Below, piece after piece: positions 8,916 through 18,267 of a DNA stretch of 64,000 bases. The DNA is taken from contig NZ_UFYA01000001.1 in assembly GCF_900447215.1 (NCBI RefSeq), positions 1,550,001 to 1,614,000 on the forward strand, read 5' to 3'. The notes beneath the pieces are model-generated. The model ran no database searches and was not told the origin of the DNA. It saw only the letters and a program-made list of their open reading frames with translations. The position numbers and the translations under genes were made by a program. The DNA is from Dermatophilus congolensis. Lineage in GTDB: Bacteria; Actinomycetota; Actinomycetes; Actinomycetales; Dermatophilaceae. Position 1 is the stretch's first letter. The number at the start of each line of letters is the position of its first letter.

Positions 8916-9887
8916 TCATCTCGAGGACATTTTTGGTCGCCAAAACTCCAGAATGTTTTTGTTCTTTGCCTGCGGATACGTCCCGTGGATGACGCCTTGA
9001 GAACGTGACCTGGCATCCACGGTTGTGCGCGTACTGGGTTCTTTCACTACAGCCACATGCCCAACCGTCGACGGGCCGAGGTAAGAGTCCCAAAAAATAA
9101 GATCACCTGGTTGTTCTGCCCCCTCCCCTACACGCTCACAATTCCCCTGCGCGCACCAATCACGTTGAGCATCAGCAGTTCTAGGCATATCTAAACCGAC
9201 CTGCGCGAACGCAGTACGCGCAAAGCTCGAACAATCCCAGGCTCCAGGACCATTAGCTCCCATGACGTACTCATCGCCCACATGAGAGTCCACCCACGCC
9301 AAAACCACCCCAGCCACTCCAGAGCGGGCCGCAGCCACCGCCTGAACTGGACAATCCGCTCCTGTCAACGTGGCCACAATGTTGCGGGCCTCCCCCATCC
9401 GCTGCGCATATCTGTCCGGAAAGGCAGAACGCTGAACCTTTTGTGCAGCAGCACCAGGTTCCAAATTCTGCCAATCTGGAACCTGCTTCAACGCTGCGAA
9501 AAAATCATCCGCTGCAGCATCAACGTTTTGGCTATTGCCCCACCCTTGAGAAGGGCGTTGTTGCAACCAACCGAGTGAATCCCTATCCCCATGTGAGAGA
9601 TTCGTCAGCTCAGACTCGACCAAACCCGTCGCCACAATGATCTCGGAACCTACACGCCCCACTCCCGCGCGTTGCGCCGCCGCGATACCTCTCCGCGCCA
9701 CATCCGTCTGCTCATCACTTAACCCCAGCTGGGACACGCTTTCTGCTTTCACGCAGCTAGTCCCCGTATTCAAGATTGAGCGGCCAGGTGTCGGAAACAT
9801 CGACATTGATGATTCGCCTGGCACAAGAAAACTCGCTATCAACGGGCAGGTAACCAGCAGTCCTGCCACATAGCGCAGCTTCATCAA
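8916..9887 (-). CDS. Secreted NlpC/P60-type peptidoglycan hydrolase of the type IV secretion-like operon
   Basis: Exported protein of 323 residues with an N-terminal hydrophobic signal or anchor (about residues 5-24). A middle region around residues 60-175, containing VATGLVESELTNL and LGWLQQRPSQGWG, resembles the wall-binding or lysozyme-like part of conjugative hydrolases. The C-terminal NlpC/P60 domain has its catalytic Cys in WDCSSF, the PGDLIFWDS strand and the catalytic His in GHVAVV. In Gram-positive conjugation machines such enzymes open the cell wall for the channel (VirB1-like role). Its ATG overlaps the TGA of the preceding gene (ATGA), tying it to the operon. It is the last gene, 63 bases before the MFS gene. 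Confidence 0.85.
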   Translation of the reverse strand: MMKLRYVAGLLVTCPLIASFLVPGESSMSMFPTPGRSILNTGTSCVKAESVSQLGLSDEQTDVARRGIAAAQRAGVGRVGSEIIVATGLVESELTNLSHGDRDSLGWLQQRPSQGWGNSQNVDAAADDFFAALKQVPDWQNLEPGAAAQKVQRSAFPDRYAQRMGEARNIVATLTGADCPVQAVAAARSGVAGVVLAWVDSHVGDEYVMGANGPGAWDCSSFARTAFAQVGLDMPRTADAQRDWCAQGNCERVGEGAEQPGDLIFWDSYLGPSTVGHVAVVKEPSTRTTVDARSRSQGVIHGTYPQAKNKNILEFWRPKMSSR

Positions 9888-10468
9888 AGCGTTCTCAGCG
9901 CGGTAAAAGTCATAACAGGAACTGGTGAAAGTTCTATAAGTCCGGATGATGCTTGGGGTGCGTCGGCAATATTTGTCTTCAATTCACGCCACGCAGTCAC
10001 ATACCAAAGGCCATCCCCTGCGGGAGTAGAGGCCTCAACCCGCACACGAACATTCGCCGGTTTAACGTCGAAAACTACATCACACGATGCTGTTTCATCG
10101 TGATGATTCACCTGATTCGGTGTGCCTGAGGGCACACGGGAAGGATCGATGTCTGACACGGCGTCACTTAGCTGTGGATCAATCCATCTACCCACTCTGC
10201 TTGCCCACTGTTTATCTTTCGGGGCTACGAAGAAATCATGAGCAAAGCCACTCGCCACAATTTGACAGGACGAGCGGTCGAAACCACTTTCTTTTGCTGT
10301 TGCTGGATCGTTGGCTTTGCCGGTGACTGCTGTAATGAGCCCGACCAGCAGGGTTAGTGACACGACACCGACTGTTATAACGACAACGGCTGCTCTGCGA
10401 GGACTGTTCAGCATCCACGCCAACACCGACACCACACGCGCAGACCTATGCATCGGATGTGCAGGCAC
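9884..10468 (-). CDS. Bitopic membrane protein, VirB8/TcpC-like
   Basis: Protein of 194 residues: a short cytoplasmic N-terminus, one membrane helix (AAVVVITVGVVSLTLLVGLI, about residues 28-47) and an external domain of about 145 residues rich in beta strands. Topology and position match the VirB8/TcpC scaffold subunits of Gram-positive type IV secretion, but no signature motif proves it. The GTG at 10468 was selected because AAAGGAG lies five bases upstream; it lies inside the 3' end of the TrbL-like gene, whose TAG is at 10446. Its TGA overlaps the NlpC/P60 start, so all three are probably translated in succession. Confidence 0.6.
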   Translation of the reverse strand: MPAHPMHRSARVVSVLAWMLNSPRRAAVVVITVGVVSLTLLVGLITAVTGKANDPATAKESGFDRSSCQIVASGFAHDFFVAPKDKQWASRVGRWIDPQLSDAVSDIDPSRVPSGTPNQVNHHDETASCDVVFDVKPANVRVRVEASTPAGDGLWYVTAWRELKTNIADAPQASSGLIELSPVPVMTFTALRTL

Positions 10469-12490
10469 GTTGACTCCTTTCTTTTTGGTTCTCTTGACGC
10501 GTGAGGTTGTTGTTCTTGTGGACCTTTGAAGCAGCGACATTGGGAGAGCATGACGACGCGTCCAGGCGGCGCGGCCGATCTATCCGATGCCCGTGCACAT
10601 GCATGTTGTTGGCTTGATCTAATCGATGCTGGATTAGATCATCGAAGTTATTCGGCGTCTGTGCAGCTATGAGTGTCTGGGGCTGCTCGTTCTCGTAATA
10701 AGCAGTGGGTTGTTGTGGAGTTAGTGTCGTGCGCTGTTCAGCGGTCTGGGTGGTTTCTTCGTGCACGGTGATACGGCGAGGGGTTTCGTCGGGGAGTTCT
10801 CGGTCGTTGGTGTGGTTTGTCTCAGCTTTTACAAAAACTGCTGAAGGGGTTACTGCTTCGGTGGGGGTGTTTTTAGCTGAGTTGTCTCTTAGTTGCCGGA
10901 ATTCCTCGCGCAGTGCTTCTAATGCGGTCGCAAGTGTTCGGGTGTCTTTGTTGACGCCAGTGTGTTGGGCAAGCAGGTGTCTGCGTTTCCAGGCAGAGCG
11001 GGCTACAACGAGCATGATGAGCATCGCGAGTACTTTTGCAGAGGTGCTGGCTTCGGCACCGAGTATGTTGCCCACTCCCCCAGCCACAAAGACGACGAAG
11101 AGAGTTGTGGCAATCGCCGCGGTGAGAAAATAGGAGCTGATCCAGCGCACCATGGCGCTGGCTGTCCATTGAAGGCGGGGAAATTGGGCTATGAGCGCGC
11201 CGATCGGCGCGATGGCTAGCGCGATATCGAGTACGAGGCGCAGGGTGCCCATCCACCATAGAGACCAAGTGAGGAAGATAACGATAGGTAGGCAGGCGAG
11301 AAGTCCTGCCAGGGCAGCGGAGGGTCGTTCGCTGGTGTTGTTCCCTGCGAAGTATCGGTCATAGGTGCCTGGGTAGGTGGTGTGGTATTCGGCGGCTACG
11401 CGTGCATAGTCGGCTTTTTGGCTGCTTGAATGTGGGCGGCGTAGGCGCGGTCGGTGGCGGCGCGTTGAGCTTCGTGACGGGTGTATGTTCCGGCAGCAAA
11501 CAGGCGTGGGCCGAACTGTGCGGCAGCTTTTTGATCTGGGCCGAAGTGGATGGTGGCCCAGGAGGGGTAGATGACGTTTTGCATGAGCATGTCGCCGATG
11601 ACTGCGTCTGTTTTTCCGAGGGGAGGCAGGTCTGTAGGTGGGTTGAGTTGGGCAGAATTGACTGATCTGCTGATGTGAGGGGCTTGGGTGGTTGCTTCCC
11701 CCATTGCTGTATAGAAGGCCGCGACTCCGGATGAGATGAGCGACCCGGCTGTGACGGTGGTGGCCAGAGTGAGGGCTCCGGTTGTGAGGATGAGTGCGGA
11801 TTTGGCTGAGGCGGAGCTAGCTTCGGCGAGGTCGCCGCGACGGGATCGCAGTAGCCAGTAGATACCGGTGGCTGCTAGGGAGAGTGTTCCGAAGAGTAGC
11901 CACCATCTGACTCCGAGAGTGTGACGGGTGAATGAGGTGATGGGTGTGATGAAGGACCAGATTCCTTCGGGGGTGAAGACGATGTGTGTGGCTTCTACTG
12001 CTACTGCTACTGCTATGAGTTGGAGTTGTATGTAGAGGGTGGCGGCTTCGTTGCGTGGGTCAAAGATGCGTGAGATTGCTCCTTGGGCGCCGTTGTGTAT
12101 GGACAGGGGACATCCTGGGTCGTAGATGACCGGTTCGTAGCCGCCGTACCCGTAGCGGGAGTAGAGGCCATTTCCGGGGGTTGAGGGGCCTGCGTCAATC
12201 CATCCTGCGAGTCCGTTTTTTGGGTCTCCTGGGGTGGGTGGGTTTTTGCATTGGAGGTCGGACTGGGTTCCACGGATGGTGTTGCCGAGGTCTTCAAGCG
12301 GGTTGGGGGGTGTTGGTGGTTGGGTGGGTGTGAGGGTGGGTGTTGCTGACGGGGTGGGTGGGTTGGGTGTTGCGTTTGTGGGGGGCGGGGGTGCGGTGCA
12401 GAGCAGTGCGGTGAGTGCAGCGATGCTGAGGTATCGGGTGAGGCGTCTGGCCGGGGTGTGGTCTCGGGGGCGCCGTGGGTGGGGAGTCAC
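10446..12490 (-). pseudogene. TrbL/VirB6-like polytopic membrane protein, split by one frameshift
   Basis: Two adjacent open frames are best read as one gene. The first starts at the GTG (12490) that overlaps the ATPase TGA (GTGA). It has a signal peptide, a Pro/Thr-rich spacer, an external segment and a membrane hairpin (VEATHIVF, FGTLSLAATGIYWLL, then SRRGDL), and it stops at 11396. The second frame, open across that stop, continues with KADYARVAAEYHTTYPGTY, then hydrophobic helices (LAGLLACLPIVIFLTWSLWW, VLDIALAIAPIGALI) and a charged Gln/Thr-rich tail. The run of five T at 11415-11419 would restore one frame if it were six. Intact, the protein would be about 681 residues, in the range of VirB6/TrbL channel proteins. 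A longer upstream reading to 13012 is the shadow of the ATPase gene. Confidence 0.7.
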
Positions 12491-15026
12491 GCGGACCAGT
12501 CGCCGTAGACGTCGGCGACGCGGGGTGGGGTGTGGAGGCTGGTGGTGTTTGCTGCAGAGCGGAGTTCGGGTGTCCACCATGCCCAGTCGTGTGCGGTGAT
12601 GGCGAGGCGGTCGTCGAATCCGCGTATGAGCATTTCGGCGTTGCGGAGGCGTTCGATGCGTTCTGGCCATCCTTCGCCGGTGGGGGTGCGCATGAGTTGC
12701 GCGACTTCGTTGGCGTTGCGTTCGCTGGCTCGGAAGGTGATGAATTGTCCGATGAGCGTTCGGATGAGATCGTCGCCGAGGTGGGTAAGTGGGGTGATGG
12801 TGTGCATGATCCACATGACGGCTGCGGCGACTTTGCGGGTGTCGAGGGCGGATCGGCGCATAAGTGAGGTAATGGCTGATTGGCCTGCTGCCAGGACGCC
12901 GAGTTCGTCGATGATTTGCAGTTTGCGTTCTCGGTCGGCCCACAGGTGGAGGGAGGCTAGGCGGGCTGCACCCAGGAGGATGGGTACGGCTTGGCGCATT
13001 TGGCTGGTCCATTCGGAGCGGGGCATGTTTGCTTCGGGGACTTCGATGCCGGGGATGGTGACGATGGTGAGAGTTTCGGAGCTGACGAGGTCGATGACTT
13101 TGTCTGGGTTAACTTCGGTGGCGGGGAAGACGAGTTGTCCTTCGAGGGATTCGCGTTTTCCGGCAAGTTGGGCGGCCGCGCGGGCTCCGGCGGTGCCTTC
13201 TTTGGTGAGCGCGTCGATGATTTCTTGGCTGTGGGTGCCGTAGGCGCCGCCGACGGCGTTGCAAGCTGCTTCGATGGCGGCGAGGGTGTCAGGGTTTTCT
13301 GCCATGCCGATGGGTAGGCAGGCGCGGGTCATGTCGATGGCGTGGGCAATGCGTTCGGAGGCGCGGGCGCGGCGGTCGCCTTCGTATTCTTCGGTGTTTT
13401 CGAAGTCGGTGGGGCGTGGTTCGGGGATGGCGGTGTGGGGCATGAGTGCGCCCGGTGGTGCTTCTTTGGTGATGGGGACGACGCGGGAGCGGTGGTTGAT
13501 GGATTTCAAGTGTGCAATGCGGGCGAGGGAGCCGTGTGGGGAAGGGTCGATGACGAGAGTGGGGATGCCTGCGAGGGTGGCTTCGTAGGCGGCGCGAACG
13601 GCGAGGGTGGATTTTCCTTCGCCGAGGTTACCGGTGACGAGGGTGGTTCCGGCGCGGTTGCGGCGGGGGCCTTCCCACCAGTCCATGTGGTAGACCTCGT
13701 TGGTTCCGGCGATGCTGCCTAGGAGTGCGCCTGTTTCGGCGCCTGCTTTGCCGGTGACTTGGGGCATTCCTGCGGCCCAGCTGATGATGGGCATTTGGGT
13801 GAGGTGACCGGTGAAGTCCCATTCGCGGCCAGGTTGGAAGGTGAGCCAGTCTGTGTATTGGCCGAGTTCGTGGGTGAGGGTGGTGTTGTTGTCGGCGTCG
13901 GCGGCGGCGCGGATGGCGCGGACGGCGGCGGCGGTGTCTTCGGGGGTGTTTTCGGTGACGGCAATTTTGATGAGTCCGGTGAAGCGGTGGCGCAGGGATG
14001 ATGAGGTTGAGTTGACTTCGCGTCGGTAGCTGCGGGCGCGGGTGAGGCCGTCTTCGACTTCTGGGCGGGTGTCGTATCCCTGTGCTCGGTCTGCACGGGC
14101 GATGGAGGCGTTTTGGCGTACGAGGAGTTCGGCGGTGTTTTTGAGTTCGCGTCCGTCAATGATGTCTCCGCATGCGACGAGGTCGGTGCGGGTGGTGCGG
14201 GTGCCGTACCAGGCCAGTGGTGGGGTGAGGAGGTCGTTGGTGTCGATGTTGTCTGGGGCGTTTTCGACGCGGAGGATGGCGGTGTAGCGGGAGGTGGTTT
14301 CGCCGTTGTGGAGGGTGGTGAGTTGGACGGAGGGTTGGAGTGCGTCGGCGCTGGGGTGGATGGGGCCGTGTCCGGGTAGTCCCATGCGCATGGATTCGAT
14401 GAATACTGCTTCGACGCTTTTGGTGGTCATGGGTTCTGCCCATGGCGCGTGGGGGTTGTAGCCGGTGAGGGTACGGGTGAGGTGGTCGACGCGTTCTTGG
14501 ATGGGTAGGTAGTTGTGCATGTTGTGGGGTACGGGGGGACCGGGTATGCACAGGGGTAGTTCGGTGCGGTCGATGGCGCGGTTGGAGAGGCGGATGGCGA
14601 GAATGGTTCGCCATCGTGTGGCGTTGAGTTGGTTGATGGCTTGGGCTTGGCGTTTGAGGCGGCCTTGCCAGCCTTCGGTGTCGGTGGTGGGGTTGGTGGG
14701 GACTGGTTGTGGTGCGGTGTTGCTGTATGCCTGGGTGATGGCGTTGGTGGGGTATGTGGTGGGGTAGCTTCGCAGCCAAATGCGTTCGCCGAGGAGTTGG
14801 GACCAGATGGTGGCGCTGGTGCGGATGGTGGCGTCGCGTTGGGGGGGGCGGAGCGGCCTCGCCAGGTTTGGTCGTTGAGGCGGAAGAAGAGCCAGGTTTC
14901 GTTGGTGATGGGTGAAGCCAGGAGGTTTGCGTGTCCGTAGGGTTCGGTGGTGCGGATGCGTTTGGTTTCGGTGTGGTGTTCACGTAGCGCGCTGAGGCTG
15001 CGCCGCAGGCGGGTGATGACTGTCAC
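12487..15026 (-). pseudogene. VirB4/TraC-like conjugation ATPase, one frameshift
   Basis: Hexameric-type ATPase of type IV secretion. The main frame carries Walker A VTGNLGEGKST (around 13610-13640) and Walker B RKLQIIDELGVL (around 12900-12930). The N-terminal part lies in another frame from a GTG at 15026 that overlaps the TGA of the upstream gene (GTGA): LREHHTETKRIRTTEPYGH, then NETWLFFRLNDQTWRGR. The frames meet at a run of eight G at 14841-14848; nine (or six) would join them as RGR...QRDATIRTSATIWSQLLG. Restored length is about 846 residues, normal for the actinobacterial conjugative ATPases. Without correction only the second part (from ATG 14520, 677 residues, both Walker motifs) would be made. 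Confidence 0.8.
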
Positions 15027-15450
15027 TGGGGGCTCCAAACATGGACGGTCCGTGGACGGGTGCGGCGGTGGGGCGGCTGCTCCAGTCGGGCATGGTGAGG
15101 GCGGGGCCGTCGATGGGTGGGGGGTGTTCGGGGTGCGTGGAGTTCGGCGCGGAGTTGGTGGATTCGGTAGGTGAGGGGGGGGTGGCGGGGTTTCGTATCG
15201 GCCGGTGATGGTGAGGATGGCTGTGGTGGCGATGATGGTGATGGTGGCGCCGGTGAGGGTGGCTGTGATGGTGAGCCAGGGGCCGTGGGTGAAGAGTGAT
15301 CCGAGTAGCCAGAGGGTGAAGGAGGTGAGGGGGGATGCCGATGAGGCAGGCGATGTAGAACCTGACCCATTGGAACCAGCGGGCTTCGCCGGGTAGGTCG
15401 TAGAAGGTGAATTCGACGCGGGTGGCGGCGTCGTCGGTGCGGATGCGCAT
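15023..15450 (-). pseudogene. PrgI/VirB3-like small membrane protein, two frameshifts
   Basis: The N-terminus MRIRTDDAATRVEFTFYDLP and RWFQWVRFYIACLIGIP is read from the ATG at 15450. Past a run of six G (15329-15334) the frame becomes His/Pro-rich nonsense, while the neighbouring frame gives a clean membrane segment (LTSFTLWLLGSLF, then ITATLTGATITIIATTAIL). After a run of eight G (15175-15182) a third frame gives LTYRIHQLRAELHAPRTPP and ends at a TGA (15023) overlapping the ATPase GTG. Shortening each run by one base yields a 141-residue protein with two helices and a basic tail, matching the PrgI/VirB3 position before a VirB4 ATPase. The stop/start overlap supports this reconstruction. Confidence 0.65.
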
Positions 15451-15460
15451 GGGTGTTGGG

Positions 15461-15793
15461 TTATTGGCCGAAGACGCTGGTGAGGAAGCTGCCTACGCCG
15501 GATACGAGAAGGGTGGTGAATCCGCCGATGGCGAGGGCTACCCAGAAGGTGCCGATGGCGGCTACGGCGGATTGGCGGCCTGCTTGGCGGACGTCGCCTC
15601 GGCGGGATGAGGCGATTTGGGTGATGCCGATGTAGGCGAAGAGGGCGGTGACGATGCCGATGATGACGGATCCGAGGAAGACCCAGTTCATGCTGCCGGT
15701 GTGGTTGAGGTTTGCGGCGTGGTTGAGGGTGTCGCTGGTCCAGCCTGTGGTGGCTAGGTGGGTGGGTGGTGTGGTCAGCATGGTGGTGATCAT
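15461..15793 (-). CDS. Small pilin-like membrane protein (VirB2/TrbC-like position)
   Basis: Protein of 110 residues with two hydrophobic helices (WVFLGSVIIGIVTALFAYIG about residues 37-56; VAAIGTFWVALAIGGFTTLL about residues 75-94) joined by a positively charged loop with SSRRGDVRQAG. Size, topology and place at the head of the operon fit VirB2/TrbC-like subunits, but there is no diagnostic motif. The TrbL-like protein of the same operon has a very similar helix-SRRGD-helix element. It ends 10 bases before the PrgI-like gene. This gene is intact, unlike the next three. The ATG at 15793 has AGAAAG upstream. Confidence 0.6.
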   Translation of the reverse strand: MITTMLTTPPTHLATTGWTSDTLNHAANLNHTGSMNWVFLGSVIIGIVTALFAYIGITQIASSRRGDVRQAGRQSAVAAIGTFWVALAIGGFTTLLVSGVGSFLTSVFGQ

Positions 15794-15990
15794 GTGTGGC
15801 TTTCTGGGGTGGGTGAGAAGGAGTGGGGCGTGCTTCCTTTCACGCGGTGTTCAATCTTCCACGATCGCAATCGTTTTCCTAGGAAGCTCGGTGTTGTGCC
15901 GGTGGATTGTTTGGTTGGGGTGTTGTTTGTGTTCGCCCGGCACGCGAGACCCTTGGGGCAGGTTGGGTGAGTTGGTCTTATCCTCCTGAT

Positions 15991-17205
15991 ATGCCTTCAC
16001 AGGTCTCCAAAAAATTTGGTCTTCTTCCCAGAATTCTTTTCGCTATCGTCTTGGGGATAGCGTGCGGCCAGTTCTTCCCTCATGAGTTGACACGTGTTTT
16101 CGTTACTTTTAACGGAGTTTTCGGAAACTTTCTATCTTTCATCATTCCGTTAATTATTGTGGGGCTTATTACTCCTGCTATCTCTGAGTTAGGTAAGGGT
16201 GCAGGTAAGTGGCTGGCAGTGACTGCAGCTATCGCATATGTGTCAACGATCTCTTCGGGACTTTTGGGATGGGCCACGAGTACTGCGGTTTTACCGCACC
16301 TCTTGGCGGGGCGAAGTGTTTCATCAGTCACGAATCCTGCAGATTCGCTACTTAAGCCGTATTTTACGATCGAAATGCCGCCCGTTTTTAATGTCATGAC
16401 TGCCTTGGTCTTAGCTTTCATGGTGGGTGTTGCCCTTACCGCAATCCGGGGCGACGTATTGTTGCGTGGTTTTTGCGAGCTGCGTGAAATGGTGAACAAG
16501 GTAATTTCTGCAGTGGTGATCCCCCTGCTGCCGATTTACATTTTTGGTATTTTCCTCAACATGACAGCCGTGGGTGAAGTTTTTAACGTCATCACGACAT
16601 TCCTTGGCGTGATCGTGATGGTTTTTGCGCTCACCTGGGTGGTTCTTTTTGTGCAGTATGCGATTGCTGGTTTAGTTGCGCGGCGTAATCCTTTGGTTCT
16701 TCTTAAAACTCTTTTACCTGCTTATGTGACGGCTTTGGGGACCTCTTCGTCAGCTGCAACTATTCCTGTGACATTGCGTCAGACTGTCAAAACAGGGGTT
16801 TCGGAGCCGGTTGCATCGTTTACTGTCCCACTGTGCGCGACCATTCATTTGGCAGGCTCAACAGTGAAAATTGTTTCTTTCTCGCTCGCCGTAATGATGC
16901 TTTCTGGTAAGACAGTCGACCCATGGCTGTTCCTTGGGTTCATCCTCATGTTGGGTATCACGATGGTTGCAGCTCCTGGCGTACCTGGAGGTGCGATTAT
17001 GACGGCGGCTGGACTACTGGCAAGCATGCTTGGGTTCACGGATCCGCAGGTGGGGTTGATGATTGCCACGTATATCGCTATCGATTCTTTCGGTACGGCG
17101 ACAAATGTCACAGGCGATGGCGCACTGGCTACGATCGTGGACAAGCTTGTCTTGAGGGACCAAGAGAAAAAGAAGTCACTGCAGCAGATCCCTGATGCGC
17201 CGTAG
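15991..17205 (+). CDS. Dicarboxylate/amino acid:cation symporter (SLC1/DAACS family)
   Basis: Sodium- or proton-coupled symporter of the glutamate/aspartate/C4-dicarboxylate family, 404 residues, with about eight helices plus re-entrant hairpins. Family marks are the N-terminal pattern LLPRILFAIVLGIACGQFF, SFIIPLIIVGLITPAI, the serine-rich re-entrant loop ALGTSSSAATIPVTL (about residue 250), VPLCATIHLAGST, and the C-terminal AIDSFGTATNVTGDGA. Which substrate it carries cannot be decided. It is monocistronic, divergent from the type IV secretion-like operon, and followed by a strong terminator. Codon use is visibly less C-ending than in neighbours such as pntAB. Confidence 0.9.
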   Translation: MPSQVSKKFGLLPRILFAIVLGIACGQFFPHELTRVFVTFNGVFGNFLSFIIPLIIVGLITPAISELGKGAGKWLAVTAAIAYVSTISSGLLGWATSTAVLPHLLAGRSVSSVTNPADSLLKPYFTIEMPPVFNVMTALVLAFMVGVALTAIRGDVLLRGFCELREMVNKVISAVVIPLLPIYIFGIFLNMTAVGEVFNVITTFLGVIVMVFALTWVVLFVQYAIAGLVARRNPLVLLKTLLPAYVTALGTSSSAATIPVTLRQTVKTGVSEPVASFTVPLCATIHLAGSTVKIVSFSLAVMMLSGKTVDPWLFLGFILMLGITMVAAPGVPGGAIMTAAGLLASMLGFTDPQVGLMIATYIAIDSFGTATNVTGDGALATIVDKLVLRDQEKKKSLQQIPDAP

Positions 17206-17241
17206 GAATACTTACGCCACAAAGAGATTGAGCCTTGCCTG

Positions 17242-17271
17242 AAGGTCGCCCTCACGTGTGAGGGTGACCTT
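17242..17271 (+). terminator. Rho-independent terminator of the SLC1 symporter gene
   Basis: AAGGTCGCCCTCAC at 17242-17255 pairs with GTGAGGGTGACCTT at 17258-17271 (one G-U pair, two-base loop), followed by TCTTT. It starts 36 bases after the symporter stop. Confidence 0.85.
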
Positions 17272-17383
17272 TCTTTAGCGACGGCTACGCATGCCGATGG
17301 GCACAGTAGTCGCGCCTCAATGCCGCCCATCCCGGGAGGAGTCCCTCAGCGCGACAGGAAGACTCCTCGCGTAAGGATTTTCT

Positions 17384-18193
17384 GTGCTTTCGCGCCGCTC
17401 AGGTCCCCTTCACCCTTTCCGGCTGTACCGCTCCGGCCGACTATGTGCCTTCTCGGTCGCTTTAGTGTTTTTAGGAAGTTCGGCTTCCGCCAGCGCTGCT
17501 AGCGCTTCAGGGCCAGTTTCAGTTATCACTTTTGGCGATTCGGTCCCAAGTGGGGCGGCGTGCCACTGCATTCCTTTTGGCGAGAAGGTCGCAAATTCTA
17601 TTGCATCAACTCAGGGTAAGAATTACGCATTTAGAAACTATGCGCGCGGCGGCTCCACTTCCGCTGGACTACTGTCAACTTTGAAAACTCCCGAGGTTCG
17701 CACTAACACGGCTGGAAGTGATCTTGTTCTTGTCGAGACGGGCGCGAATGATTTTTCTTCATCCAAAGCAGCACAGTGCCGGAATGACATCGCGTCAAAA
17801 AACTGCTACGGCCCGCAGCTGCGTGCACTGCGCTCAAATCTTTCCTCCGCCCTTCGCACGATTAAGTCTTTGCAAAAATACCCTCGCGCTGAAGTCATGG
17901 CTCTGGGATATTGGAACGTTTTCCAAGACGGCGTAGTGGGGCATGCAAAAGGAAATGATTTCGTTGTTGGAAGCGATCGACTCACGCGCGAAGTGAATAA
18001 AACTATTCGTTTTGCTGCACGTGATGCTGGCGTCTGGTACGTCGACGTTTACACCCCATTTAAGGGCCCTAAAGGGACAAATGACCCGACTTCTCTCCTT
18101 GCGGCAGATGGAGATCACCCAAATGGAGATGGGCATCAGGCGCTTGCCGATGCTGTGATCCGCCGTTTGGGGCCTCGTACTTCTCTCGTTTGA
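17384..18193 (+). CDS. Secreted SGNH/GDSL-type hydrolase (paralogue 1)
   Basis: Exported esterase-type hydrolase of 269 residues. The GTG at 17384 has AAGGA six bases upstream. A signal peptide (LCAFSVALVFLGSSASASAA, about residues 21-40) precedes the SGNH domain: block I FGDSVPSG with the nucleophilic Ser, block II Gly in ARGGSTS, block III VETGANDF with the Asn, and block V DGDHPNGDGH with the catalytic Asp and His. Several Cys suggest disulphides outside the cell. It may remove acyl or acetyl groups from lipids or glycans; the substrate is unknown. It is clearly duplicated at 19392-20303, and an esterase lies between the two copies. Confidence 0.88.
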   Translation: MLSRRSGPLHPFRLYRSGRLCAFSVALVFLGSSASASAASASGPVSVITFGDSVPSGAACHCIPFGEKVANSIASTQGKNYAFRNYARGGSTSAGLLSTLKTPEVRTNTAGSDLVLVETGANDFSSSKAAQCRNDIASKNCYGPQLRALRSNLSSALRTIKSLQKYPRAEVMALGYWNVFQDGVVGHAKGNDFVVGSDRLTREVNKTIRFAARDAGVWYVDVYTPFKGPKGTNDPTSLLAADGDHPNGDGHQALADAVIRRLGPRTSLV

Positions 18194-18267
18194 TGCTGCG
18201 ACTGCACCTGAAAGGAACCGAAGGGCGAAATATTGCCGTGGGTTTGTGAGGTATCTAGGCTCTACCC

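Noticed and set aside
12491-13012. Arg/His-rich N-terminal extension of the TrbL-like protein
   Set aside because: It lies inside the VirB4-like coding region in another frame; the GTGA overlap at 12487-12490 and the following signal peptide mark the true start.
14980-15450. His/Pro-rich 156-residue protein
   Set aside because: Only its first 40 residues look real; the rest is an out-of-frame reading of the PrgI-like gene after the G6 run.
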